64,000 nt of DNA. Origin: Cyanoderma ruficeps. Its lineage: Eukaryota > Chordata > Aves > Passeriformes > Timaliidae. The stretch spans positions 4,427,745 to 4,491,744 of the forward strand of contig VZDJ01000033.1 of the NCBI GenBank assembly GCA_008694505.1, written 5' to 3'. Position 1 is the stretch's first letter; each line of letters begins with the position of its first letter. The notes under the pieces are model-generated. The model had not been told where the DNA came from. It ran no database searches and worked only from the letters and a program-made list of their open reading frames with translations. The position numbers and the translations under genes were made by a program. Shown here piece by piece: positions 37,625 to 48,465 of the stretch.

Positions 37625-39940
37625 GGATGGCAGCAAAGTGCTGCAGGAGCGAGGAGCAGGAGAAAAGGCCCTGTTGCTCCCTGGACAATTCCTTGGCTAA
37701 GGAGGAGTCTGACATCCTTTTTGTGTTGGCAAAGGGAGGCAGCTGCAGCCTGGAGGGTGCAGGCAGCCAGGGAGGTGTCTCTGTTAGGAGCAGAGTCTGG
37801 GATCCTGGGGAAGATGAAACTGCTGCATGGCTTTGCCAACTGGGGCAATAGCTGGGGATTTCCTGGGTCTGGAGTGACCTGCAGAGGTTTCCTTAGCAGA
37901 GGGTGGAGAGTGATGGAGCTCCTGCTGGAAATGGCTCCTGGATTCTGGAGTAAAAGCAGAACACCTTCAAAATAAACAAAAACCTCAGAAAGAAGGAGTC
38001 AATGCTGCTTAAGTGAACCCATTAGCTGGAGCAGGTAGACAGGAGTGATACAGAAAGGTCATATTCAGGGTTAAAATTATCCTGGGGAGGTCCTGGAGTC
38101 AAAGTGCTACCCATGAGCTCATGTTAGAGGGGCCCGGGAGATCTCCTGGCAGTGCTGTGATGGTGGGACAGACTCCAGAAAGCCCTGGCTGGTACAAGGG
38201 GATGAGGAGCCATTCCACAGGGCAGTACCAGGGTGGCACTGGCTGCATCCACAGTGAGAGTCCAGAGGCCAGAGTCTCCTGGCTCCACACTTGTCCCTTT
38301 GCCTCCTGCAGGTAGCCAGAGTCTGAGGACCTGGAAGGAGGTTGTTGCCAATGGGATAAGACAGGGAATGAATGCCTGATGTGGGATTGGATTTCATTCC
38401 TCCCTGCAGATGACCACAAAGACCCTGATCACACTGCTTAGGTATGTTTTTTTCTCCCATATTTAATTCTTTAATTTTTCTCTTTATGTTGTGTTTGTGT
38501 GTTGGCATGTGCACTTTGCTTAAACAAGGATTTATCTCCATCGTTTTCTGCCAACACGTGGTCACTTTTGTCATTTGTACCCTGGCAGCCTGGAGCTTGC
38601 TGGGTCTTAAAGGGGGATGAAAAGACATGAGGACGGTGTGTGCCTTCCCAGCAGAGGTCAGCTGGCAGTCCCAGATGAAGGGGCAGACTGGGGAAGCTGA
38701 GTTCTGGGACATTCCAGTTTCCTGGCTCTGCAGTTATTCCCACAAAACTCCCAATGGAGAGAATCTCGAGAGAGGGACAAGCTGTCCCCTCGCTGCCAGC
38801 AAACCCTTTGTGCAGCTTTTCTGTTTGCTTTTCAGAGCAGTTTCCAGACAGACCTGTTCCTGGACTGAGCCATGATAATTTCTGGATGACTCTCTCTGGG
38901 GTATCCAGCACTCTGCCTTATCAGCAACGTGCAAGTTTGCTCTCCCAGTCGTTCTCCAATCCATCAGCCCGTGGGCCTCCCCTTCTGCACTGGGCAGCCA
39001 GGCCCCATCAGTACCCACCTAAATTGATCTTTAGTTAATTTTACACTTAGCAGAGAGAGCAAGGCATGCCCATTAACTCCAGCAGCTCTCCCGGACACTG
39101 AGCCTGCCCTGCAGTGGCCATGCCCATCAATACCAGCTCTCTGAAAGGATGCTCAGGGGGAAAACGCATCCAGCTGGGAATTTGGGAGCAAAGTGTGGTG
39201 GGAGCTGAGTGCAGGACTGGTGCTGTGGCTGCTGGGCTGTGTGGGATCTCACTGTCCTGGGGACCTTGTCCCAGAGACAAGGCAGAGCCTGTGCCAGCAC
39301 TGGGCAGAGCTCCTCTTGGCTGGGAAGCTGAGGAGCAGCTGGGTAAGTGTGGCTTTAGGCAAGGAGTACGTTGTTGCTCTGGCTGAGTGGTTTTGGCTGC
39401 AGTTGGGACTTTGGCCCTAATCGTAATTTTATTTGTTCTTTAATCTCAGTCACCTTATCAGAAGCCTTTGAACAACCAAACACATCTCTGCTCACCTGGA
39501 GAACAGGCTTTGCTCTTTCTTTTCAGTTGGTTTTGCTTGCTTGCCAGAGACCTCCAGGAGATTAAGTGATCTCTCACAAACCTGGGCTTTGCCTTGAAGC
39601 CTCTGGAGGCTGCAGCACTTGGGTGCTGAAAGACATTTGTATTTTAGAGTGGCTGACATTTGACCAGATCCCTCAGGGCCTTGTAGGATCCAGGATCTGA
39701 ACCATTTCTGAGACTATCCCTGTCTCAGGAATGAGACAAAGATGTCTCATCAAAGACATCAGGTTACATGTCACTGGGAGGACTTGCTGGGCTGTCTGCA
39801 GAAGAAATGAAAGGGGGCATCCCGACCACCAGGTGCCATGGGCTCTCCTCAGCAGAGGTGGGACAAGCCTCCCCTTGTCATTATATTTTGTCCAGTTTTG
39901 GGCTGTTCAGAGCAAGAGAGACCTGGAGCACCAAAAATTG

Positions 39941-40374
39941 GGTCCAGTAAAGGATGAAAAAAATGCTGAAGGGCCTGGAGCATGTCCGTGCCCAGGAAAG
40001 GCTGAGGGAGCTGGGGCTGTTCAGCCTCCAGAGGAGCCCCAGCTGAGAGGGGCTCAGCCCTGGCTGTCCCTGTGGGCACGGAGGGCTCTGAGCAGGGCCA
40101 GGCTCTGCCTGGGGGCCCGGCCATGGCACCAGAGCCACGGGCAGGGACTGAGCCCAGGAAGTTCCACCTGGACATGAGGAAGAACTTTCCTGGGCAGTGA
40201 CAGAGCCCTGAACAGATCCCAGAGAGGCTGTGGAGTCCAACTCACCAGGGACATTGCGGAGCTGTGTGGACACAATCTGTGCCATGTGCCCTGGGATGGC
40301 CCTGCTGGAGCAGGGAGCTGCCACCAGGTGACCACTGTGGTCCCTTCCAGCCTGGCCCATTCTGGGATTCTGTG
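39941..40374 (+). mobile_element. CR1 LINE 3' fragment
   Basis: Sense CR1: AAGGCTGAGGGAGCTGGGGC, TGTTCAGCCTCCAGAGGAGC, CCTGGACATGAGGAAGAAC, and the end CCTTCCAGCCTGGCCCATTC followed by TGGGATTCTGTGG. At about 430 bases it is among the longer 3' fragments here. Confidence 0.9.
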
Positions 40375-40439
40375 GGGCAGCTCCCATGGGTGAATTTCGT
40401 GCAGTTTAGTTTGTTCCCATTGCCTTCTGTCCTGTCACA

Positions 40440-40730
40440 GGGCACTGTTGAGAGCAGCCTGGTTTCCTGCCTTCATTCCCTCCCATCAGATGTTTATACA
40501 CATCTACAAAGTCCCTCCAAGACTGCTCTGCTCTGGGATGAGCAGCTCCAGCTCTCTCAGCCACTCCTCACATGAAGATGCTTCAGACCCTCACCATCTT
40601 CATGGCCTTGCATGGGACTGGCTCCACTCACTGCATCTCGCTTGTACTGGGAAGCCCAGAGCTGGACCCAGCAGTGCAGGTGTGGCCTCACAAGTCCTGA
40701 ACAGAGTGGGAGAGGAGGCTGCTGGAGCCA
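40440..40730 (-). mobile_element. CR1 LINE fragment
   Basis: Antisense CR1: GCTCCAGCTCTCTCAGCCAC, TCCTCACATGAAGATGC, GGAAGCCCAGAGCTGGACCC and GCAGGTGTGGCCTCACAAG. It starts about 65 bases after the sense copy ending at 40374. Confidence 0.82.
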
Positions 40731-41189
40731 GGGAAGCTGTGTTTCACCTAGGGATGGCCAAGGATGTCTTTAGGACTCTCCATGGCCAGTGGGAGCCGTG
40801 TGCTGCATCTGTCCCCGAGGAGTGGGACGTGGGAGGTGCTGGGTCCAGGCCCAGCTTTGCCTCATCCAGTGCTTGGTGCCCACAGCAAAATAGTGGAAAT
40901 GGTTTTCAGGCAAAGCCTGGAGGGAAAAGCTGTACTGATCGAGGGAAACTGGGTGGAGCAGGTGTTTACAGAGCAAATGCCTTTTGAAACATATCAGCAG
41001 GCAAACAGGGCGGGGACCTCACGGGCTGATGCCACCTCCTATTTATGGAAAGCGTGACAAGATGTCCAGATAAATGTGATGCCTCACCTGGTGGAAAAAA
41101 ACAATAAAACACTGAAATCTAGGAGAGATTTTATGGTTTCTAGGAAAGTTCAGCATCTCCATGTGTGTACTGAACAGCTGCTCCCATCA

Positions 41190-41645
41190 CTCCAGGAGAG
41201 ATGGTGAGGGGCTGGAGCGTATCCAGGGAAGGGAATGGAGCTGCAGAGGGGTCTGGAGCACCAGGAGCAGCTGAGGGAGCTGGGGGAGCTCAGCCTGGAG
41301 AAAAGGAGGCTCAGGGAAGACCTCTCTCTCCACAACTCCGACAGGAGGGTGCAGCCAGATGGGGGTCAGGCTCTGCTCTCAAGGAAGAAGGGACAGGATG
41401 AGAGGAAACAGGTTCAAGTTGTGCCAGGGGAGGTTCAGGTTGGATATCGGGGAAAAATTCTTCACAGAAAAGGTTGTCTGTCTCTGGCACAGCCTGCCCA
41501 AGGCAGTGGTGGAGTTCTCATCCCTGGAGGGATTTAAAAGTTGTGTGGATGTGGCACCTGGGGATGTGGGTTAGTGGTGGACTTGACAGTGCTGGGGGAG
41601 TGGGTGGACTCCATCCTGGAGGGTTTTTGCAACTCTAATGATTCC
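41190..41645 (+). mobile_element. CR1 LINE 3' fragment
   Basis: Sense CR1: GCTGGAGCGTATCCAGGGAA, CTCAGCCTGGAGAAAAGGAG, GGTTGGATATCGGGGAAAAA, GGGATTTAAAAGTTGTGTGG and TTTGCAACTCTAATGATTCC at the end. Confidence 0.92.
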
Positions 41646-41929
41646 TTCATGCTGTGTGAGTTACCCTGGCCTCATCTCGCACTGAGGGGTGTTCCCAGGC
41701 TGTGGAGGGGTGCTGAGGGTCCTCACCTGAAGAGAATGGCCAACATGGGCTGCTCCACAGGGTCTCCAAGAGGAGAATCCCTTGCACACCTGCCCTGCTG
41801 ACTGAGATGGCTTTGCAGGGTCATGCCACAGTTTGCTCTCCTCTCTCTGAGTCCCATCTCTGCACAAGCGAGCCCCTGTTCAGCCAGAGGAAGGACACTG
41901 GAGACTCCTCCTCATATACCAAAAGCCTT

Positions 41930-43155
41930 TGAACTCCTGTGAGGCTGTGTCAGATCTCCTGGGAATTTGTCCACGGAGTCCCATCAATAAGTGGAGCAGT
42001 GTTAGTGTCCACAAAGGACTTGGAGATGGAAGAGCACCCACCAGGGAAAGGGAAAGAACAGTGCCTGGGAAACTACTGTGCAGAGATCTGGGAGTCTTGG
42101 GTGGGATGGAAGACCTGTGTATGTCAAAGGAAAGATGGAAAACATCAGGACAAACCAGCAGGGCATAAGCAATCCAGGGTGTTCCTGGAATGTGCTGATG
42201 AAAATGTCCTTCTCCAAGGAATAGAGAGGTGCTGTGCTGGGTCTTGTTCTCACCAGTGAGGAGGGGCTGATTGGGAATGTGAAGCTCCAGGGCATCCTGG
42301 GTGCCATGACCATAAAAGGTTCAAAATCCTCAGGGCAGCAAGGAGGGCGCTGAGCAAACTCCCAACCCTGGGCTTCAGGAGAGCAGATTTTGGTCTCTCC
42401 AGGGAACTGCTTGTTAAAGAACCACGGGATAATGCTCTGGAAGTAAGAGGGGCCCAAGGAAGCTAGTTGATATTCAAGGATCACCTCATCCAAGCTCAGA
42501 AGCAATGAACCCCAAAAAAGAGAAATCCCAGAATCCCAAAATCTCAGAATATCAGAACAGTTTGGGTGGGAAGGGACCTTAAAGCTCATCTTGTTTCACT
42601 CCCTGACGTGGACAGGGACATCTTCCATGAGACCAGCTTGCTCCCAGGCAAAAAATCCAGGAGGTCTCTGTGGATGAACAAGGAGGTGCTGGAGAATTTC
42701 AAACACAAAAAGGAAGCCTAAAGAGGGTGGAAGCAAAGACAAATAGCTTGGGAGTAATACAGAGAAATTGTCTGAGCAGGCAGAGATCAGGTCAGGAAAG
42801 GAAAAGCATTGATAGAATTAAACTTGACCAGGGACATCAAAGGCAACAAGAAAAGCTTCTACAGGTAAAATGGAGATAAAAGTAAGATTAGACAAATTGT
42901 GGGCTGTCTCTGGAAGGAGCTGGGAGAGCTGGTTTCTTGGGACATAGAGAAGGCTGAGGAACTCAATGACTTTTTCACCTCAATTTTCAATGACAAGTGC
43001 TCCAGCCACAGCGCCTGGGTCACGGGAGGCAATGGCAAGGCCTGGGAGAGTGAAGATCCACCTCGTGTAGGAGAAGGTCAGGTCTGAGGCCATCTTAGGA
43101 ACCCGAAGGTGCACATGGAGTCTGTAAACACCAACATCCCGATGAGGATCCATTA
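41930..43155 (+). mobile_element. CR1 ORF2 (reverse transcriptase region) fragment, interrupted
   Basis: Internal CR1 sequence, recognised mainly from AACACAAAAAGGAAGCCTAA, GGTGGAAGCAAAGACAAATA, AACAAGAAAAGCTTCTACAG, GAGAAGGCTGAGGAACTCAA, TGCTCCAGCCACAGCGCCTG and AACCCGAAGGTGCACATGG. It belongs to the region leading into the reverse transcriptase. Many stops and small indels make it dead. The recognisable part begins by about 42180; the stretch 41930-42180 is less certain. A second, antisense CR1 tail interrupts it at 42521-42650. Confidence 0.82.
42521..42650 (-). mobile_element. CR1 3' tail nested inside another CR1
   Basis: Antisense CR1 terminus (AAATCCCAGAATCCC, CAGTTTGGGTGGGAAGGGAC, CTTAAAGCTCATCTTG) sitting between AGCAATGAACCCCAAAAAAG and CAAAAAATCCAGGAGG, which are adjacent in an intact CR1. 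It therefore inserted later than its host copy. Confidence 0.82.
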
Positions 43156-43258
43156 CAGATTCAGCCTCTCCATCCATCCTGGCTGACTCCCGGCTCTCAC
43201 AAGGGATGTGGGAGAGCCGATGGAACCCGGCGATACAGACACAGCACCAGTGTGGGCC

Positions 43259-43997
43259 TGCCTGGGGTTGTAATGCAAGATGTAACCAATAGTGTGTATT
43301 TCATTACTGTCTGTTGAAACCAGTTGGGGAAGTGTTGTTTTCTCTTCCATGACCCATTCCTCATAACTCCAGGGGGGAAAGGGGGGCGTGTCTTCTGTTA
43401 CTGGGCAGCTGTTAAACCAGCTGGGGCCGTGTTCTTTGTCTCTCCCAGGACCCATCCTCCCTCCAGGGGAGATCTGCTGTCCATGGGCCGTCCAGGCTCA
43501 CTGCAGGGCTGATACAATTCCATCATCCCATTGGGAGATGCTCCACCCAGGGGGAGGAGCCCAGCATTCCTACCTGGATCAAACCTGGGATTCAGAACAC
43601 CAGCACAGCCTGTCTGCACTGGATTCCCAGAGGAAGACCAGACCCATCTCAGCACCACTGGACCCTTCTACAGGATCATCTCTGCTCCAACAGAACCACA
43701 TCTGTCACTCCAGGAGGACTGGATTGGACTGACACCAACACCCTGACCAACAGGGGGTCAGGTCATTGTGTCCTGACTCTGTCAGTGTTTTTCTTTTTGT
43801 TTGTTTGTTTTTTTGTACTACTACATTTTTATTTTCTAATATTCCTAGTAAATAACTCTTATTCCTATTCCCGTATCTTTGCCTAAAAGCCCCTTATTTC
43901 AAAACTACAATAATTTGGAGGGAGGGGTTTTACATTCTCCATTCCAAGGGAAGCTCTGGCTTTCCCTGGCAGACACCTGTCTTCCTACACCACGACA
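43259..43997 (+). mobile_element. solo LTR, probably ERVL class
   Basis: A 739-base element beginning TGCCTGGGG and ending CCACGACA (TG...CA), flanked by the identical five bases GGGCC at 43254-43258 and 43998-44002. A 5-bp target duplication is typical of ERVL. The 3' third has the LTR-like layout: T-rich tract, AGTAAATAACTCTTATTCC, CCGTATCTTTGCC, CATTCTCCATTCCAAGGG. No internal retroviral sequence adjoins it, so it is a solo LTR. The 5' end TGCCTGGGG looks like a decayed version of the complement of its 3' end (TGTCGTGG). The family name is from memory. Confidence 0.82.
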
Positions 43998-44534
43998 GGG
44001 CCCAAGGCAGGGGTTCTGCTGAAAGCCCTGCCAGGGCTGGATCTGCCTCAGGGTACCAGAAAACTGCTCACAAACCTCCTGCCTCCTGCTCATATGGAGA
44101 GGCAGGAAGGGCAGAAAGGGCCACCTTCATTCCTGGCATGGCCTGGAGCCTCCAACAGGAGGGTGCTGCTCAGGGGGAGCTGCTGGGAAGTTCCAAAGAG
44201 CCACCTCCTGCTTGCCAGGGTTTTCCCACCTACACCTCCATGAGATTTCCATCTGTCCCCAGGGCAGGAGGCACTGTGAAGCTGTGGTCACCCTGAGAAG
44301 CCTTGGCTGCCCTGGCTGGGGCAGACACAGCCCCCAACACTCTTGATGCCAAAGTCTGAGGGCTGTTCCTGGAAACAAGGTCTGTCTGCCAAGGCAGCAC
44401 GGAGGGGAGGGCAGAAGCTCAGCCCCAGTGCCAGGAGTTCCGCAGCCACCTGGGTCATGGAAGGGGGTGGAGCAGGGTGGCAATGAGGATCTGGCACTCT
44501 TTGGGACACACCTGTCAGCCACCACACAGCTCCT

Positions 44535-44745
44535 GGGGGTGCCCTGGAGTGGGGAAGAGCCTGGGCCGCTTCAGAGGAGACCCCTGAATATGAGGCACAT
44601 CCCAGTTGGGGCTCTCTTGTCCTGGGGAGCCCAGCACTGGATACAACATTCCAGGGATGGCCTCCTCAGTGTTGATCCCCTCCTTGATCTGCTGCTAATC
44701 CTCTTTTCCGTGCATCAGCCACACGATCCCTGCACACAGCAACCT
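44535..44745 (-). mobile_element. CR1 LINE fragment
   Basis: CCCAGTTGGGGCTCTCTTGT, CCTGGGGAGCCCAGCACTGG and CCAGGGATGGCCTCCTCAG match antisense CR1. Outer limits approximate. Confidence 0.7.
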
Positions 44746-45079
44746 TCATAGGAGGAATTAGAAACATCAGGAGTAGCTCCATCCCAGGCTATGGGAGGCA
44801 GCCCTGGGATGAGGATGCTGGAGCCCAGGATGAGCTCAGGACGAGAGCAGAGGACACAGTGCCTCTGTCCAGGGACACTGAGTGCTGTCCTGGCAGCACG
44901 GCATGGCCTCTGCTTGTCCCCAGGGCACGGCCACATTCCAGCCAGGCAGGGCCTGGCTCCCAGCAGGTCTCTGCTGCCCTGGCTCAGCAGAGGAGGACAG
45001 AGCCAGTCACAAGTGGGGTCCCAGGAGGAGGAATTGGCTTGTAGGGCTCCCCCATCCCTGATGGGTTTGGAGGCACCCC

Positions 45080-46195
45080 CCCTTTGTGCTGGGAGTGGGG
45101 CCAGTGGGAGTGCTCAGGGAACCCAAAATGAGTTTACAGGTCCCAGTCCCAAGGCAAGAGGGGCACTGGAGCCTGGTACAGCCCAGCAGGGGAAAGGCAG
45201 CTCCGAAGGCTTTGGCACCAGCTGTCCCTGGACGTTGCTGGTTCTCAAACAAAGCCCCCACGGCTTTCCCTGTACCTTTGCTTGGCAGAGGCACCACGGG
45301 CCCTTTGGGCCGGCACACGCAGGAAAGCCCAGGGCACAACCAGGACCCTTGTCAGCACTTTCCCTTCCCTTTACTGGGCCCCACAGTTCATCTCCCATGC
45401 ACAAGGAGGCTCAAGGGAAACGGGGATCTCTCTGAATCACCATCTCCCTGCCCTGCACACCCGGACACGCCGCTGTCGGCGCCGCCCTCGGCTCCTGCCT
45501 GGCGGCAGCGGAACGCGGCCCCTGCCCGGACAGAAGGTGGGAGAGCAGCCCCCACGAGAGCCTGGCACAGTCAGCCCCTTTGTTCCTCCCACCCGGGTCT
45601 CTCCTGGCAGCAGCCAGGGACACTCTGCATTACAAGTCACCTGCCAGTGCTGCCCTTGGAGCGAGCTGGCAGCAGGCGGGGCCTGGCAGCCAGCACAGCC
45701 CGGGCAGCGGCGGCAGCAGCGAGGGCTCCCGGCCGCTGCAGCTTCTCCAGTTCAGCTGGAGCAGCTTGTGCTGGGCTCCACAAGCCCTCCATGCAGAGGG
45801 AGCCTTTCACCCAGGCCCACGGCAGCCCAGGGAGTCCTCCCACCTGGCAGGAGGCCACAGGCAGCTTTCCTCAGCCCAGGCTCTCACAGACCCTGCACAG
45901 CCTGGCCAGCCCTGGGCAGGCACCAGAGCAGGCAGCTCCATCCTCCTTCCCACCCCAGCTCCCTTACACAGCTCGGGCTGCAGTCTGAGCCCCCAGGCCA
46001 CCCCACGTACACAAGGGCTCTCTTCTAGAGATGCCAGGGGACAAAAGGCCAAACTCTTGCCAGAACACCCAGTTCCTTCCTTAGAGAGCAGCCTTACTTC
46101 CAAGCTCTTCCTAACACCTGAACATCTCTGGGAACAGATGACTCCTTTCAAGCCCAGCAAGAGCCTGAGGCAGTGCCCATGACCACACCACACTC
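45080..46195. other. GC-rich island without a recognised gene
   Basis: The core (about 45450-45770) is rich in CG, with runs such as CCGCTGTCGGCGCCGCCCTC and GCGGCGGCAGCAGC. The plus strand is open for 300 codons (45086-45988), but the translation is rich in Pro, Ser, Ala and Gln, without conserved domains, and overlapping frames are open on both strands. It could be a CpG-island promoter, an unrecognised GC-rich repeat or an exon of an unknown transcript. Confidence 0.4.
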
Positions 46196-46199
46196 TTCC

Positions 46200-48300
46200 A
46201 GGTAAGGAAGGAATTAAAACTCCAGACCATTACTGCTTGTCCCTGCAGGGGTCATCAAAGCAGTGTGGAAATCCAGGTACCTGCCCAGGGAACAGGCACA
46301 AGAAAGTATTTCCTGTTCAGTTACTTTTTGTAGGAAAAAAGTCCCTGAGATTTGTGTTTTCTATCCTCAGTTGCAATGGAGGAATCTTGACATGTTTGAA
46401 GGACAAGAAAATTAATGTTTGGGCCTTGGAAACCTGCAAAGAGGATAAAGTTCACAGGCAGCCTAAATTTACACCTTTGCTTTTCGAGGTCTTTTGTGGC
46501 CTGCCTCCTTCACCACCACCATCTTCATCCCAAGGAGGAAAGAATTTTAAGTCAAATCCTCACAGGAAGTTCTTCAGGTGCGAGTTGTGCTGGTCCCACC
46601 AGCTTCATGGTCTGGTCCCTGGAGCTCCCACAGGTGTGAGTGTGACACTTTCAACTATGGATGAAAAGCTGATGCTCTGTTCCTACAACAGCTCCATCAC
46701 ACACATAATGAGCCCAAAAGGTGAGGGTGGCCAGACCTCCTTTCTCCAGCAGCACTGGACTTGAAGCTCTCCTACAAAGGGAGTGGTTCCTTTGTTGACC
46801 TGCTGTTGGATCAATCTATTTATTTATCTATTTAATTATTTATTAACTTATGAGGCTTTTTCATGTGATGGTGCTGCTTTAGGGGGCTTCATGGCTCAAG
46901 GTGTCAATGGGGAGTGTTTGCTCAAGCAGGAGCTGCAGGTCAGGCTCCTGTTGAGGCTCCCAATGTCCTGCTTGGTTCTCCTGGCATCCAGGCTGTTGAT
47001 AAACCACATTCCCATCCCTTCTTGCCTTCAGGACAATGTTGGCACAGAGGATATCCAGGGCTTGGACACTGGCCAAGTCACTGTCACCTTTTCCAAGACC
47101 AGCTGAGCCCCACTGTACGATACTGTCATTGTTTACAGTTAATTGGACCATTAGCCATATGGTTAATTAATGAACTATAAACCATTGTTTGTGGTTGATT
47201 ACCATATCCAACTCCAGTAATTGACCTCACTGGGGTGTCAGTGCCCTGTGAGACAGTGTGGGTTAGCTGAGGAGTGACGAGGTGAGCCTCAGGGGGAGCC
47301 TGGCCCCCGTGGCCACAGCCAGCTCCCACAGGTGCCTAAGCTGAGGTGGAGGTGCACAGCGCTCCATGTGATCCTGCCACAGCTGGAGGGAGGTCGTGGC
47401 ACTGCTGGGGGGCTGCAGAGCCAGCTCTGGCCATTGTGTTTGAGCAAGGGCTGTGCAAACAGCACTACGTGCCGGGCCAAGGCTGCCGCGGCCATTTCTT
47501 GTTGGCAGCAGAAGGTCGGAGGTTCAGAGGGACAGGTTTGGGTCCAGAGTCTATGTGTGAGGAGAGCTGTGACTCATCAGAGGCATGACAGGTGCTGGGG
47601 ACTGAGAGGGGCAGACTCAGGAGCAGAGTGGGTGCCCCATGTAGGGCCCTGGGGCAGGAGGGGAAGAGCAGACTGAGGTGGATGTTGTGAGGAAGAGGAG
47701 CACAATCCGCTCGTTTCCTCCCTGCATGTTTGCCCACACACACCCTGCCCCTGCTCCAGGTCTGTGGCTGCCTTCCTTCCTTCCTCCTGCCCTGTCTCTC
47801 TGATGTCCCTTCTCATCTGGCTCTTTGGCCTGGAGAGATCTCTCTTTCCACGCAGTCTGAGGGCATGTTTGTCCCACAGGAACCGAACAGAGTCCTATGG
47901 AAAGCCAAGGAGCAGAAGAAGGTGGGGATGGAGTCCCTGATATGCTGTGGGTTAGTGAGGGGGATGGGGTGCACTGGGGCTGCGTGTGAAGGTACATCCC
48001 CCACCCCTCAGCCCACAGTTGCATAAGTGGTCCAAATACCAGTTCTTTACAGATATTCAGACATCCCCTTCTCCTAAAGTGCTGTCGAGGCTGCAGCAGC
48101 AGCAGCAAGGCTGGGGTAGGAGTGTTTTGCTGAGCAAGCAGCTGCTGATTGCACAGATGGGACTCATTAGGCTCCAGGTGGGTTGAACTTTGTTCCAGGA
48201 ATCACTTCTTACAACTTGTGCTCCCCTCACCTCTGCTGCCCTGGCTTTGGATTCTTTCCTCTGCCATGGGCCAGGGGAATGATCTTCCCTGGGCCATTTA
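46200..48300. other. intergenic DNA
   Basis: No gene recognised. The 175-codon frame at 46237-46764 resembles nothing I know. An AT-rich stretch with several TAAT cores lies at 47110-47230. Confidence 0.6.
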
Positions 48301-48465
48301 TCATGGAATCACAGAATGGTTTGTGTTGGAAGAGGTCTTAAAGGTCATCCCATCCATCCCCTGCTATGGGCAGGAGCACCTTCCACTAGCCCAGGTTGCT
48401 CCAAGCCCCATCCAACCTGGCCTTGGACACTTCCAGGGATGGGGCGGCCACAGATTCTCTGGGAT
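48301..48465 (-). mobile_element. CR1 LINE 3' fragment
   Basis: ATCATGGAATCACAGAATGG, GTGTTGGAAGAGGTCTTAAA, GGGCAGGAGCACCTTCCACT and AACCTGGCCTTGGACACTTC: a well-preserved antisense CR1 terminus. Confidence 0.9.

Larger units (their letters stand above)
30782..39940. other. intergenic region upstream of GAL3ST2
   Basis: The left part should hold the GAL3ST2 promoter and possibly a short 5' exon, neither of which I can place. An AATAAA on the plus strand lies near 31146. One CR1 terminus lies at 31550-31642, and a 19-base direct repeat at 37584-37602 and 37606-37624. Many open frames overlap on both strands (for example around 35.2-37.8 kb), as expected of GC-rich DNA, and none resembles a known protein. 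Confidence 0.6.

Noticed and set aside
45086..45988. 300-codon plus-strand frame as a gene
   Set aside because: Composition-driven (Pro/Ser/Ala/Gln), overlapping frames are open on both strands, no family resemblance. Kept only as an island worth checking.
46237..46764. 175-codon plus-strand frame as a possible gene
   Set aside because: No recognised motif, no flanking exon that continues it, and intergenic surroundings.
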